Below are positions 36,210-46,328 of a stretch of DNA of 54,701 nt, piece after piece. A program made the position numbers and the translations under genes. Source of the stretch: Paracoccaceae bacterium (GTDB lineage Bacteria; Pseudomonadota; Alphaproteobacteria; Rhodobacterales; Rhodobacteraceae); assembly GCA_902631295.1 (NCBI GenBank), contig CACOXV010000010.1:1-54701 (forward strand), written 5' to 3'. Numbering within the stretch: position 1 is the stretch's first letter; each line of letters starts with the position of its first letter. The notes below the pieces were generated by a model. The model searched no databases and had not been told where the DNA came from. It worked only from the letters and a program-made list of their open reading frames with translations.

Positions 36210-38831
36210 ATGACAATGTTCAAGTCAAACTCACAAGCACCATTTTTTAGTCATTCAAGAATAAGAGGTTTGATAATTAAATCTGTTAGAGCGGTGTTGA
36301 GTTTTCTAGGTACCATTTTTACTCTTATTACTATGACCGCCATTGTATGTGGTTTGTCATTAGGCGGTATATTTTGGATATATGGCCGTGATTTGCCAAG
36401 TCATAAATCTCTAGCAAATTACAAACCTCCAACAATTAGCAGAATTTACTCAGTGGAGGGAAAAATAATTGACGAATTTGCGAAGGAGAGACGTCTATTT
36501 ACACCTGCAAAGGAAATCCCAGTACTGATAAAACATGCTTTTATTTCTGCGGAAGATAAAAATTTTTATGATCATCCTGGTTATGATATGCGAGGCATAT
36601 TGGCAGCTTTAGTTGATGCTGTTCAATCGAGAGGTAAGCGAATAAGGGGAGCATCGACGATAACACAGCAAGTAATGAAGAATTTTTTACTCGATCGATC
36701 TCGAAGAGCAGAGAGAAAGGTAAAAGAAATAATATTGGCAACACGCATCGAGAATAGTTTGTCAAAAGAGCAAATTCTTGAGTTGTATTTAAATGAAATA
36801 TTTTTGGGTCAAAATTCATATGGTGTGACAGCAGCTTCGCAGACTTACTTTAACAAAACTCTAGATGAACTAGCCCCGAACGAAGCTGCTTTTTTGGCCG
36901 CATTGCCAAAAGCCCCGTCTGATTACCATCCTGTGCGGGAAAAAACCCGTTTATTGGAACGGCGTAATTATGTCCTGAAAGAAATGTTTCAGAATGAATA
37001 TCTTTCTAAAGAGGTCTATGAGTATGAATTAACACGACCAATAAGATCAGTTCAGGGTCGCGATTATGCAGGGTTTCGCTCCGAATTACCCAGTCGAAAC
37101 TACTTTACAGATGAAATAAGGCGGCAACTCAGCCGTACTTTTGGAGAAGAAGAGTTCTTTACAGGTGGTATGACTGTTCGTTCGACTTTTGATCCACTTT
37201 TGCAACGAAAAGCAGCTCTGGCGCTTCAAAGAGGTCTTGAAAAATATGATCGCAAGCAAGGAGTATGGCGGGGAACTGGAAAAACAATTCCATTCGAAAT
37301 TTTAAATGATGAAATAAACTGGCAAAGTTCGTTAGCCAGTTTTCAGTTGCCAAGGGACATAAATTTGGATGGTCAATGGATTCCTGCAGTTGTTCTTGGA
37401 ATTGAAAACTCTGAGCTTCGTATTGGGATCGATGGAATTAAAGAAACGGCTAAAGGGAATTGGATTCCTCCAACTGATATAACTTGGGTTAAAAAGTTTT
37501 TAAATTCTGGTAAGTTGGTCGATGTGTCCGGACAATTTTCAGATTTTCTCAATGTTGGAGATGTTGTTTTAGTCCGAAAGCTTTTTGATCAAGATGGAAA
37601 TTTTTTGCATTGGAGTTTGCGGCAAGTTAGTGAAGTCCAAGGCGCCTTCATGGCAATGGATGTAAATAATGGACGCATCATAGCAATGCAGGGAGGCTTT
37701 TCGTACGAGTCTTCGGTTTTTAATCGTGCCACTCAAGCAAATAGGCAGCCTGGCTCAAGTTTCAAACCATTTGTATATGCTTCAGCTTTAGATAGCGGGT
37801 ATTCTCCTGCCACAGTAGTTGTTGATGCTCCAATTGAAATTGACACTCCGCAAGGTTTGTGGCGTCCAAAAAATTACAATGACAAATTTTATGGTCCTAC
37901 ACCGCTGCGAACGGGAATAGAAATGTCAAGAAACCTTATGACAATTCGTTTGGCTCGCGAGGTTGGTCTAGATATTATTGCTAACTATGCTGAAAAATTT
38001 GGAGTGTATGATGATATGCAAGAATTCCTTGCAAATTCCCTCGGTTCAGAGGAGACAACATTATATCGGATGGTAGCGGCCTATGCGATGTTTGCAAATG
38101 GTGGTGAAAGAGTTATGCCCACACTGGTTGATCGGATCCAAGATCGGTATGGTAAAACTATATTTAAGCACGATCAGCGAATATGTTTGGATTGTGGAAT
38201 CGATCAACTATCTTTGGGAGAAGTCCCGACTATTCTTACCAATCGAGAACGCGTAATGGACCGAACAACGGCTTATCAACTCACCTCAATGATGGAGGGG
38301 GTCGTCTCCCGTGGTACGGCTAGAAGGACAGTTAACTTATCTGTTCCAACTGCTGGAAAAACAGGTACCACGAATGAAGCGAAAGATGTCTGGTTTTTGG
38401 GCTTTACGTCAAATATTGTAGCAGGATGTTACATTGGGCATGACATTCCGCGCCCTCTAGGAAAAGGGGCTGGAGGGGGCTCTATGTGTGGACCGGTTTT
38501 TAACGAGTTCATGTCCGCTGTAACGGAGATTTATGGAGGAGCCGATTTTGTAATACCTCCCGGAGGCAAGTTTATTAAAATAGATAGGTATTCTGGAGAG
38601 CGCCTTTCAGATGATGCCGAGGGTGAAAACGTTGTTTCTGAATTTTTTCGAGATGGTGAAGAACCAAGTTTTGGCTTAACTTTTGATGGAGGCTTTGCAA
38701 TGGGAAGTAATTTTACTTTAATAAAGCCTGGTGAAACTGGCCTGCGAGAGATTAAGACTACTACTGGTGAAACTGTATTAGTAGCTCCTAAAGCAACTTT
38801 GGGAACTTTGAGTGCAGGTGGTTTATACTGA
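36210..38831 (+). CDS. mrcA: Penicillin-binding protein 1A
   Basis: Bifunctional class A PBP of 873 residues. A membrane anchor lies at about 30-60. The glycosyltransferase domain has EDKNFYDHPGYD (catalytic Glu), GASTITQQVMKNFLL and EQILELYLNEIFLG. The transpeptidase domain has the serine of SSFK (QPGSSFKPF, about residue 516), SRN (EMSRNLM) and KTGT (AGKTGTTNEAKD). An OB-like insert lies between. It is downstream of the amidase gene with a 12-bp gap. Length and all motifs are standard. Confidence 0.97.
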   Translation: MTMFKSNSQAPFFSHSRIRGLIIKSVRAVLSFLGTIFTLITMTAIVCGLSLGGIFWIYGRDLPSHKSLANYKPPTISRIYSVEGKIIDEFAKERRLFTPAKEIPVLIKHAFISAEDKNFYDHPGYDMRGILAALVDAVQSRGKRIRGASTITQQVMKNFLLDRSRRAERKVKEIILATRIENSLSKEQILELYLNEIFLGQNSYGVTAASQTYFNKTLDELAPNEAAFLAALPKAPSDYHPVREKTRLLERRNYVLKEMFQNEYLSKEVYEYELTRPIRSVQGRDYAGFRSELPSRNYFTDEIRRQLSRTFGEEEFFTGGMTVRSTFDPLLQRKAALALQRGLEKYDRKQGVWRGTGKTIPFEILNDEINWQSSLASFQLPRDINLDGQWIPAVVLGIENSELRIGIDGIKETAKGNWIPPTDITWVKKFLNSGKLVDVSGQFSDFLNVGDVVLVRKLFDQDGNFLHWSLRQVSEVQGAFMAMDVNNGRIIAMQGGFSYESSVFNRATQANRQPGSSFKPFVYASALDSGYSPATVVVDAPIEIDTPQGLWRPKNYNDKFYGPTPLRTGIEMSRNLMTIRLAREVGLDIIANYAEKFGVYDDMQEFLANSLGSEETTLYRMVAAYAMFANGGERVMPTLVDRIQDRYGKTIFKHDQRICLDCGIDQLSLGEVPTILTNRERVMDRTTAYQLTSMMEGVVSRGTARRTVNLSVPTAGKTGTTNEAKDVWFLGFTSNIVAGCYIGHDIPRPLGKGAGGGSMCGPVFNEFMSAVTEIYGGADFVIPPGGKFIKIDRYSGERLSDDAEGENVVSEFFRDGEEPSFGLTFDGGFAMGSNFTLIKPGETGLREIKTTTGETVLVAPKATLGTLSAGGLY

Positions 38832-38895
38832 TGTTGCTCTTAATGTATCACTGGTTTAGTTACTTTTCTCAATAATAAGGATTTAAGTTTTCATA

Positions 38896-40017
38896 ATGCG
38901 CGCTGATATCCAAATTGTTATCAATGAAATTGAAAAGTCTCTTTCACTTTTGAGGCAGAGGCTTGATTGGGATAATGTTAAAAAGAAGCGTGAAGAATTT
39001 GATGCCCTAACAGAAGACCCTGATTTTTGGAATGAACCTGATAAAGCCCAAAAGCTTATGCGCGAGCGGCAAAATTTTATTGATAAGGTAGATGGTCACG
39101 ATTCGATCAGCAACGAACTAAAAGATAATATTGAGTTAATCGAATTAGCAGAAATTGAGGCTGATGAGGAAATATTACAAGAAGCGGTTGCAGCGTTACA
39201 AAAGCTTAAAAAGAGGGCGTCATCAAAAGAATTAGAGGCTTTACTAAATAGTGAGGCAGATGGAAATGATACCTTTCTCGAGATTCATGCTGGAGCAGGG
39301 GGTACAGAAAGTTGTGATTGGGCAGGGATGATTTCCAGAATGTATGTAAGGTGGGCTGAGAAAGCAGGTTACAAAGTTGAACTGCAGTCTGAAACCGCCG
39401 GTGATGAGGCTGGACTTAAATCAGTAAGTTACAAAATTTCTGGCCAAAATGCATATGGCTGGCTTAAAACTGAAAGTGGCGTGCATCGACTTGTCAGAAT
39501 TTCGCCTTTTGACTCCGCGGCTAAAAGGCATACTTCTTTTTGCTCAGTATGGGTATACCCCGTAGTGGATGATAATATTGATATTGCTATCAGTCCCAAC
39601 GACATTAGGATCGATACTTTCCGTTCATCTGGGGCGGGAGGGCAACATGTAAATACAACAGACTCAGCAGTTCGAATAACACATACTCCTACTGGAATCG
39701 TTGTCACAAGCTCCGAGAAGTCGCAGCACCAAAACCGTGATATTGCGATGAAGGCGCTCAAGTCTCGGCTTTATCAGATGGAATTGGACCGTAGAAATGC
39801 AGCGATAACTGAGGCACATGAGAATAAGGGTGATGCTGGGTGGGGTAACCAAATAAGGTCATATGTACTTCATCCATACCAAATGGTTAAGGATTTACGA
39901 ACTTCCTATGAAACTTCGGATACAAAAGGTGTGCTGGACGGTAATCTCGATGAATTGATGGCGGCAACCCTAGCTCTTGATCTTGCTGGAAAATCAAGAG
40001 CTGAAGCGAAATCTTAA
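38896..40017 (+). CDS. prfB: Peptide chain release factor 2
   Basis: Reads UGA and UAA stop codons and triggers peptide release (373 residues). The stop-codon tripeptide SPF (RISPFDSAAKRHTS) and the catalytic GGQ (SSGAGGQHVNTTDS) are present. The gene is one unbroken frame: the programmed +1 frameshift site used by many bacteria near codon 25 is absent, as in various Alphaproteobacteria. AAGGA lies upstream of the ATG. It is followed after 13 bp by an amidase-family gene. Confidence 0.97.
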   Translation: MRADIQIVINEIEKSLSLLRQRLDWDNVKKKREEFDALTEDPDFWNEPDKAQKLMRERQNFIDKVDGHDSISNELKDNIELIELAEIEADEEILQEAVAALQKLKKRASSKELEALLNSEADGNDTFLEIHAGAGGTESCDWAGMISRMYVRWAEKAGYKVELQSETAGDEAGLKSVSYKISGQNAYGWLKTESGVHRLVRISPFDSAAKRHTSFCSVWVYPVVDDNIDIAISPNDIRIDTFRSSGAGGQHVNTTDSAVRITHTPTGIVVTSSEKSQHQNRDIAMKALKSRLYQMELDRRNAAITEAHENKGDAGWGNQIRSYVLHPYQMVKDLRTSYETSDTKGVLDGNLDELMAATLALDLAGKSRAEAKS

Positions 40018-40030
40018 AACTAGGTACTTT

Positions 40031-41452
40031 GTGGATATTTTAAACAAAGAAGCTTGGGAACAAAAGGCACTTATTAGAGCCGGTAAACTTAGCGTTTCTG
40101 AATTAATGCAGGAGACTTTTTCTCGTATTGAAACTGTAAACCCAAACGTAAATGCTCTAGTTAATTTACATAGTAAAGAAGACTGCTACAAAATTGCGTC
40201 TGAAAACACGTCGTTCGGGGGAGCCTTGGGTGGAATGCCCATGGCAATTAAGGATTTAGTTAATGTAAAAGGTTTCAAAACTACTGAGGGCTCGCCTTTG
40301 TACGCAGAGAGAGTTGCTCAAAAAGATGATCAAATGGTGGCTAGATTAAGAGCTGCAGGCGCGTTGTTCATTGGAAAGACAAACACGCCTGAGTTTGGAC
40401 TGGGCAGTAATACTTTTAACCCAGTATATGGTAAAACTAAAAACCCTTACGATCTTTCCAAGACTTGTGGGGGCTCATCTGGAGGAGCGGCAGTTGCGTT
40501 AGCTACGAGAATGTTAAGTATTTCTGACGGTTCTGACATGATGGGATCGCTAAGAAACCCAGCCGCTTGGAATAATGTTTATGGCTTGCGACCAACTTGG
40601 GGGCTTATTCCTCCAGAGCCTTCCGGAGAAATCTTTCTATCTCAATTGTCGACTTTGGGCCCAATGGCTCGATCACCAAAAGATTTGGCTATGCTATTGG
40701 ATGTTCAAGCCAATCGTGCTGAAAATAGATCTTTCATTTCATCAGTTACGACTTTTTCTAATTTTACTGAAAAGCCTATTATGAAAGGTGTCAAAGTTGG
40801 ATGGTTGGGAGACTGGGGTGGAACATTGGCCTTTGAGGAAGATTTATTAGATTTATCTCAAGAGGGACTTAACGAAATGTCTTCGATGGGTGCTATAATT
40901 CATGACTTAAAGGCGCCATTTGAAATGAATGATATTTGGACTTCTTGGAGTGAGTTGCGGGCTTGGCAAATTGCTAATGGCCTTGTCGATATTTATGAAG
41001 ACCTCAAATTGCGGAAATATTTAAAGTCAGAAGCTGTGTGGGAAATAGAGCGCGGCTTGTCGTTGAGTGGTCAAGCTATATACAGTTCAGCATTGAAGAA
41101 ATCCAAATGGCACAATGTGGCATCAGAACTTTTCGAAAACTTTGATTTGCTTGCGTTGCCTAGTACTCAAGTTTGGCCATTTGATCTTTCTGAGATTTAT
41201 CCAAAGTCTATAAATAGTAAAAAAATGGATACTTATCATCGATGGATGCAAGTAACCATCCCGGCGGGATTATTAGGTCTGCCAGTGGTCAATATACCGA
41301 TTGGGTTTGGGAAAAATGGTTTACCTGCTGGTTTGCAATTAATAGGCTCAAAAGGTTCAGATGGCCAGATTTTAAGTATTGCTCAAGCATGGCATGAGCA
41401 TACAAGATGGCCAGATGTAAACATACCAAAATTTAAGTATAAAAGCACCTAA
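40031..41452 (+). CDS. Amidase-signature family hydrolase
   Basis: Amidase-signature enzyme with the Ser-cisSer-Lys triad: Lys in MAIKDLVNVKGF, the glycine/serine-rich CGGSSGGAAVALA, and the second serine in MMGSLRNPA. It hydrolyses an unknown amide; GatA is unlikely since gatB and gatC are absent and the flanking motifs differ. A longer open frame begins inside prfB at a TTG (39977), but the GTG at 40031, with TAGG just upstream and after the prfB stop, is more credible (473 residues). Confidence 0.85.
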   Translation: MDILNKEAWEQKALIRAGKLSVSELMQETFSRIETVNPNVNALVNLHSKEDCYKIASENTSFGGALGGMPMAIKDLVNVKGFKTTEGSPLYAERVAQKDDQMVARLRAAGALFIGKTNTPEFGLGSNTFNPVYGKTKNPYDLSKTCGGSSGGAAVALATRMLSISDGSDMMGSLRNPAAWNNVYGLRPTWGLIPPEPSGEIFLSQLSTLGPMARSPKDLAMLLDVQANRAENRSFISSVTTFSNFTEKPIMKGVKVGWLGDWGGTLAFEEDLLDLSQEGLNEMSSMGAIIHDLKAPFEMNDIWTSWSELRAWQIANGLVDIYEDLKLRKYLKSEAVWEIERGLSLSGQAIYSSALKKSKWHNVASELFENFDLLALPSTQVWPFDLSEIYPKSINSKKMDTYHRWMQVTIPAGLLGLPVVNIPIGFGKNGLPAGLQLIGSKGSDGQILSIAQAWHEHTRWPDVNIPKFKYKST

Positions 41453-41572
41453 TAAGGCTATGAGACAATTTGCCAACATATCTCACTTTAGTTTCAAGTA
41501 GATATTATTACTAGATTTGCATTGCGGATAACGTGCCTGTTATGTAAGCCAGCATTCAAAAGGATAATTTTT

Positions 41573-42520
41573 ATGGCTCTTGCTTTTATTGCACCAGGAC
41601 AAGGCGCTCAATTCATAGGAATGGGTCTAGAATTGTCTAAAGCATATTCTCAGTCCCGTCTTGTTTATGAAGAGGTTGATGACGCATTAGGTGAGAAATT
41701 AAGTGATCTGATCTGGCACGGTTCCATTGACGATTTAACGCTCACCGAAAATGCTCAGCCGGCGTTGATGGCAACTACTTTGGCGGCTTTTAAGGCTCTA
41801 CAGTCCGAGGGCTTAAATGCCGGTGATGCCAAATTCGTTGCTGGGCACTCATTAGGTGAGTATTCCGCACTAGCTATGGCCGGGTCGTTATCAATAAGCG
41901 ATGCAGCGAAATTACTTCGTATTCGTGGCAGAGCGATGCAAAATGCAGTTCCCGTTGGAATTGGAGCTATGGCTGCAATATTAGGTCTAAATTACAGTGA
42001 TTTAGTAGACATAGCTAAAACAGCAGCTAAAAATGAGGTGTGTCAAGCAGCGAATGATAATGATCCCTCACAAGTTGTCGTTTCAGGGCATAAGGGTGCA
42101 GTGGAGAGAGCAATAGAAATTGCAAAGGCGGCCGGTGCGAAACGTGCTGTAATGCTACCCGTCAGCGCACCGTTTCATAGTGAGCTAATGGCTCCAGCGT
42201 CTTTAGAAATGAAAGATGCCCTGTCTACTATTCCGATACAAGAGCCGTTCATTCCTCTAGTGTCTAACGTTAAAGCACTAGCAGTTACTCTACCAGATGA
42301 AATTCGTAGTTTGCTTGTTGAGCAAGTTACTGGAGTTGTAAGATGGAGGGAGTCAGTTGAATGGATGGCTAGAAATGGGGTTACGGAAATGTGGGAAATT
42401 GGAGCTGGGCGAGCACTTTCGGGGATGGTACGTCGTATTAACCGCTCCATTTCGTGTGTTTCTATTTCTAAGCCTGAAGAAGTTAAAACAGCAATTATTT
42501 CGCAAAGTGAGGGGATGTAA
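41573..42520 (+). CDS. fabD: Malonyl-CoA:ACP transacylase
   Basis: Loads malonate onto acyl carrier protein for fatty acid synthesis (315 residues). It starts MALAFIAPGQGAQFIGMG; the nucleophile serine is in AGHSLGEYSALA, the catalytic His in SAPFHSELM, and an Arg in LRIRGRAMQ. The ATG at 41573 has AAGGAT nine bases upstream; a further ATG 17 codons earlier adds a non-family extension. Its stop shares one base with the fabG start (TAATG), indicating coupled translation. Confidence 0.97.
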   Translation: MALAFIAPGQGAQFIGMGLELSKAYSQSRLVYEEVDDALGEKLSDLIWHGSIDDLTLTENAQPALMATTLAAFKALQSEGLNAGDAKFVAGHSLGEYSALAMAGSLSISDAAKLLRIRGRAMQNAVPVGIGAMAAILGLNYSDLVDIAKTAAKNEVCQAANDNDPSQVVVSGHKGAVERAIEIAKAAGAKRAVMLPVSAPFHSELMAPASLEMKDALSTIPIQEPFIPLVSNVKALAVTLPDEIRSLLVEQVTGVVRWRESVEWMARNGVTEMWEIGAGRALSGMVRRINRSISCVSISKPEEVKTAIISQSEGM

Positions 42521-43257
42521 TGTTCAATTTACATGGTAAAAATGCGCTTGTAACGGGTGCTTCAGGAGGAATCGGAAGGGCTATTGCTGAGACACTGCAT
42601 GCATCTGGAGCTACTGTAACTATTAGTGGTACGCGAATGGGACCTCTAGAGGAACTCGCCCTTAGTTTGGGTGAAAGGGTGCATATTCTAGCCTGTGATT
42701 TGTCTAATGGTATTGAGGTTGAGAATCTACCCCAAGGAGCTCAAGAAAAAATGGGTTCGGTAGATATTTTGGTAAATAACGCCGGAATAACACGAGATAA
42801 TTTATTCATGAGAATGTCAGATGAGGATTGGGACATGGTCATGGAGGTTAATTTGACTTCAACCATGAAACTTTGTCGTGGAGTTTTAAGAGGAATGATG
42901 AAGTCACGTTGGGGCCGAATTGTAAATATTGGTTCAGTAGTTGGGTCTACAGGAAATCCTGGACAAGGAAATTATGCGGCTTCAAAGGCGGCCTTGCTTG
43001 GTATGTCAAAGTCTTTAGCAAATGAAGTAGCATCTCGAGGTATTACTGTGAATTGTATCGCTCCGGGTTTTGTCAAAACTGCTATGACCGATACGTTGAA
43101 CGAAAAACAACATGAAGCAATAAAGTCTCAAATACCTGCTGGTAGAATGGGGGACGTATCAGACATAGCTTTTGCAACTTTATATTTGTCATCAGAAGAA
43201 TCCTCTTATGTCACTGGCTCAACGTTACATGTTAATGGCGGTATGGCGATGTTTTAA
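42520..43257 (+). CDS. fabG: 3-oxoacyl-ACP reductase
   Basis: NADPH-dependent short-chain dehydrogenase (245 residues) of the elongation cycle. The cofactor motif TGASGGIGRA is at about residues 12-21, NNAG at about 86-89, the catalytic Ser in NIGSVVGSTG, and the Tyr and Lys in YAASKAALLG. It is clustered with fabD, acpP and fabF in the usual order, which distinguishes it from the many other short-chain dehydrogenases. Confidence 0.97.
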   Translation: MFNLHGKNALVTGASGGIGRAIAETLHASGATVTISGTRMGPLEELALSLGERVHILACDLSNGIEVENLPQGAQEKMGSVDILVNNAGITRDNLFMRMSDEDWDMVMEVNLTSTMKLCRGVLRGMMKSRWGRIVNIGSVVGSTGNPGQGNYAASKAALLGMSKSLANEVASRGITVNCIAPGFVKTAMTDTLNEKQHEAIKSQIPAGRMGDVSDIAFATLYLSSEESSYVTGSTLHVNGGMAMF

Positions 43258-43362
43258 ATTCTCAAATTTAAATTACGTCTAGCAGAAATATACTTGACGT
43301 TGGGAAATTGAAAAATAGCATGGTTTGATTTTAATTTTTTTGTAAAAATTGACCAAAAATGT

Positions 43363-43390
43363 TTGCCAATCGCTCCCGCTATGATATAGC
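43363..43390 (+). promoter_or_regulatory. Candidate acpP promoter
   Basis: TTGCCA and, 16 bases later, TATAGC, in the 270-bp gap between fabG and acpP. A second reading has TATGAT as -10 but only an 11-base spacer. A separate promoter is expected because acpP is usually much more highly expressed than fabD and fabG. The leader would be about 130 bases long. Confidence 0.4.
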
Positions 43391-43526
43391 CAGCTCAGAA
43401 AATCAGGCAGACTTCCAGAAGGGCGAAGTATCCAGTAACGATATTTAGAGCTCCCAACTGGATATTTTAAACGTCCATTGCGGGCAAAACGGGCTTGGCC
43501 CAAATAAATTTGATGAGGGAAATACT

Positions 43527-43760
43527 ATGAGTGATATCTCAGACCGCGTGAAAAAAATTGTTGTCGAGCATCTAGGGGCTGATGAAGATAAAGTAGTTGA
43601 TAATGCATCTTTTATTGATGATTTAGGTGCTGATAGTTTGGACACCGTAGAGCTTGTAATGGCATTTGAGGAAGAGTTTGGTATTGAAATTCCTGATGAT
43701 GCAGCCGAGAATATTCAATCATTTGGTGATGCGGTTAAATTTATCGAAGACGCGTCTTAG
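43527..43760 (+). CDS. acpP: Acyl carrier protein
   Basis: Acidic four-helix carrier of 77 residues. The phosphopantetheine serine is Ser37 in [18 protein letters not shown]. Length and composition are typical. AGGGAAA precedes the ATG. A strong terminator follows 26 bases after the stop, making acpP the end of its own transcript, with fabF read either by partial read-through or from its own start. Confidence 0.98.
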   Translation: MSDISDRVKKIVVEHLGADEDKVVDNASFIDDLGADSLDTVELVMAFEEEFGIEIPDDAAENIQSFGDAVKFIEDAS

Positions 43761-43785
43761 TAATCCCAAGTTCTTAAGAATTATT

Positions 43786-43812
43786 GCCCTTATTATAGTA
43801 TAAGGGCTTTTT
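43786..43812 (+). terminator. Rho-independent terminator after acpP
   Basis: Arms GCCCTTAT and ATAAGGGC form an 8-bp stem with the loop TATAGT, followed by TTTTT and an AT-rich tail. A tandem duplication follows it and repeats the 3' arm and T-run. Confidence 0.85.
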
Positions 43813-43839
43813 ATTTATTATAGTATAAGGGCTTTTTAT
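43790..43839 (+). repeat. 25-bp tandem duplication in the acpP terminator
   Basis: Two perfect 25-bp copies (43790-43814 and 43815-43839), with three more matching bases after the second. Each copy contains the loop, the descending arm ATAAGGGC and the T-run of the acpP terminator, while the ascending GCCC arm is present once. The two descending arms can therefore compete for one ascending arm. Confidence 0.9.
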
Positions 43840-43923
43840 TTAGTACTTTTATTGCTGGCCTTGCTCAGACAGCTTTAGTCGAACTATTGAGTGTTGGAAG
43901 ATGCTTTAGGCAAAGGAATGAAT

Positions 43924-45183
43924 ATGCGTCGAGTTGTAGTTACAGGTCTTGGTTTGGTGACGCCATTAGCTTGTGGCGTTGAGGATACCTGGGCAAGATT
44001 GTTAGACGGAAAATCGGGTGCCGGTAAAATTACTAGATTTGATCCTGACCGAGTCACAACTAAATATGCTTGTGAGGTTCCCTTTGGTGACGGATCGGGT
44101 GGGACTTTTAACCCAGATGATTGGATGGAGCCAAAGGAACGCCGTAAAGTAGACGATTTCATCTTATATGGAGTTTCTGCTGCAGAACAAGCGGTATTAG
44201 ACGCCGGTTGGAAACCGTCAGATGAAAAAGAATTAGCTCGAACCGGTGTCATGATCGGATCAGGAATTGGCGGTTTAAACTCAATTGCTAGCACCGCTGT
44301 TTTGATCCATGAAAAGGGTCCTCGACGTGTTTCTCCGTTTTTTATACCAGGAGCATTGATTAACCTGATATCTGGGCAAGTGAGTATAAAATACGGTTTT
44401 AAGGGGCCAAATCACTCGGTAGTAACCGCTTGCTCTACGGGTGCTCATGCCATTGGGGATGCTGCTCGTCTGATAATGACTGATGATGCTGACGTAATGA
44501 TAGCAGGTGGTGCCGAAGCATCAATTTCAGAAATAGGTATTGCTGGTTTCAATGCATGCAAAGCATTATCAACTAAATATGAAAATGAGCCCACAGCTGC
44601 TTCAAGGCCATATGATATAAATCGTGATGGCTTTGTCATGGGTGAGGGTTCAGGAATTGTAGTCTTAGAGGAACTTGAACACGCAGTTTCACGAGGAGCA
44701 AAGATATATGCTGAAATATTAGGCTATGGTTTGTCTGGTGATGCGTATCATATTACTGCGCCATCAGAAGACGGTGAAGGTGGTGAGCGAGCGATGAAAG
44801 CCGCCTTATCAAAAGCTAACTTAGATGCGAAGCATGTTAACTATATTAATGCTCACGGTACATCAACCATGGCTGACGTTATTGAGCTTGCAGCTGTAGA
44901 AAGACTTTTGGGATCAGCTGCTGCTAACGTCAAAATGTCATCTACGAAATCTATGACGGGTCACCTTCTAGGAGCTGCTGGGGCTATAGAAGCTATTTTC
45001 TCAATATTGGCCATCCGTGATCAGATTGTTCCTCCGACCATTAATTTACACGAACCGGCAGTAAGGTCGCAAGTTGATTTAGTCGCTAATCAAAACCAAA
45101 AATGTGAAGTTAATTATGCCTTGTCTAATTCGTTTGGTTTTGGAGGTACGAACGCGTCATTACTGCTGGGAAAATTGCAATAA
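43924..45183 (+). CDS. fabF: 3-oxoacyl-ACP synthase II
   Basis: Condensing enzyme (419 residues) of fatty acid elongation. The nucleophile Cys is in VVTACSTGAHAIGD, and the two histidines in NAHGTSTMADVIE and STKSMTGHLLGAAGA; SFGFGGTNASLLLGK ends the protein. An in-frame ATG 11 codons upstream exists, but 43924 has AAAGGA six bases upstream and gives the standard MRRVVVTGLGLVTPL start. Its last base is shared with the mltG ATG (TAATG). Confidence 0.97.
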   Translation: MRRVVVTGLGLVTPLACGVEDTWARLLDGKSGAGKITRFDPDRVTTKYACEVPFGDGSGGTFNPDDWMEPKERRKVDDFILYGVSAAEQAVLDAGWKPSDEKELARTGVMIGSGIGGLNSIASTAVLIHEKGPRRVSPFFIPGALINLISGQVSIKYGFKGPNHSVVTACSTGAHAIGDAARLIMTDDADVMIAGGAEASISEIGIAGFNACKALSTKYENEPTAASRPYDINRDGFVMGEGSGIVVLEELEHAVSRGAKIYAEILGYGLSGDAYHITAPSEDGEGGERAMKAALSKANLDAKHVNYINAHGTSTMADVIELAAVERLLGSAAANVKMSSTKSMTGHLLGAAGAIEAIFSILAIRDQIVPPTINLHEPAVRSQVDLVANQNQKCEVNYALSNSFGFGGTNASLLLGKLQ

Positions 45184-46328
45184 TGTTTCGCTCTTTGGCG
45201 TCAAACATGCTGACCGTTTTAATTTTAAGTTTCTTTTTATTGGGTGCTCTGGGTATTTGGGGGAAATCGCAATACGTGGCAGATGGACCGCTTGAAAATG
45301 CAATTTGTTTCGAAGTCACGAGTGGAAGCAACATGCGCACGGTAGCTAAAAATTTAATTAGTGATAAAGCAATCGCATCAGAATTTATTTTTCGGATCTC
45401 TATGGAGTCTACTGGCTTGTCTCGGCAAATTAAAGCTGGCAGCTTTTTAGTTCCTAAAAATGCTTCAATGGCTGAAATCTCCAAGCGCATCACTGAGTCT
45501 GGAGTTAGTAATTGTGGCAATGAAATTATTTATCGTATTGGCGTAGCTTCTCTCAAAGTTGAGGTGCGAGACACAGACCCTGCTACCGGAAAAATGGCTA
45601 AGGTTTCTGAATTTGTTTTTGACGATAATACAGATGAAAAGCTTAATGAGCTTATCTCTCAACAATCTACTAGATTTCGCGTAACATTGGCAGAGGGTGT
45701 CTCGAGCTGGAAAGTTTACAAGGCGCTTTCAGAAATAAAATTCCTAAAAGGAAAGTTGGAAAATATACCCGATGAGGGAAGTATCGCACCCGCGAGTTAT
45801 GAGTTTACGGGTAGCATGACACGACAGGCATTAGTTAAGAAAATGCAAGAAAAACAAACTTTTATTTTAGAAGGTGCTTGGAGCACTCGACAGCCAAATC
45901 TCCCTATTACTACAAAAGATGAAGCACTTATTTTAGCCTCAATTATTGAGAAAGAGACATCTATTGAAATTGAGCGAAGCAAAATTTCGTCTGTGTTTGT
46001 AAACCGATTATTACGAGATATGGCTTTGCAGACAGATGCTTCAGTCATTTATGGGATTACTAAAGGGAAAAAGGGGCTGGGTAGGGGACTTCGTCGAAGT
46101 GAATTAAAGAAAGATACCCCTTGGAATACCTACCTAAATAAGGGTTTGCCGCCCAGCCCAATTGGAAACCCCGGTGAGGCATCAATCTATGCTGCTTTAA
46201 ATCCTGATAGAACTAATTATTTATATTTCGTTGCAGATGGCAGTGGGGGTCATGCCTTTTCTGAAAATTTGCGCGATCACAATATTAATGTTGCAAAGTG
46301 GCGAAAAATTGAAAAAGGCGAAGATTAA
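45183..46328 (+). CDS. mltG: Endolytic murein transglycosylase
   Basis: Inner-membrane YceG-family enzyme (381 residues) that cuts nascent glycan strands and sets their length. One N-terminal helix (about 7-25), a LysM-like region, and the catalytic Glu in LILASIIEKETSIEIERSKIS (about residue 260). Also LQTDASVIYGI, and NPGEASIYAALNPD near the end. The fabF-mltG pairing is conserved, with the two genes overlapping by one base. Confidence 0.95.
   Translation: MFRSLASNMLTVLILSFFLLGALGIWGKSQYVADGPLENAICFEVTSGSNMRTVAKNLISDKAIASEFIFRISMESTGLSRQIKAGSFLVPKNASMAEISKRITESGVSNCGNEIIYRIGVASLKVEVRDTDPATGKMAKVSEFVFDDNTDEKLNELISQQSTRFRVTLAEGVSSWKVYKALSEIKFLKGKLENIPDEGSIAPASYEFTGSMTRQALVKKMQEKQTFILEGAWSTRQPNLPITTKDEALILASIIEKETSIEIERSKISSVFVNRLLRDMALQTDASVIYGITKGKKGLGRGLRRSELKKDTPWNTYLNKGLPPSPIGNPGEASIYAALNPDRTNYLYFVADGSGGHAFSENLRDHNINVAKWRKIEKGED

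Noticed and set aside
38896-40017. Possible programmed frameshift in prfB
   Set aside because: The gene is one unbroken frame and the usual in-frame TGA near codon 25 is absent.
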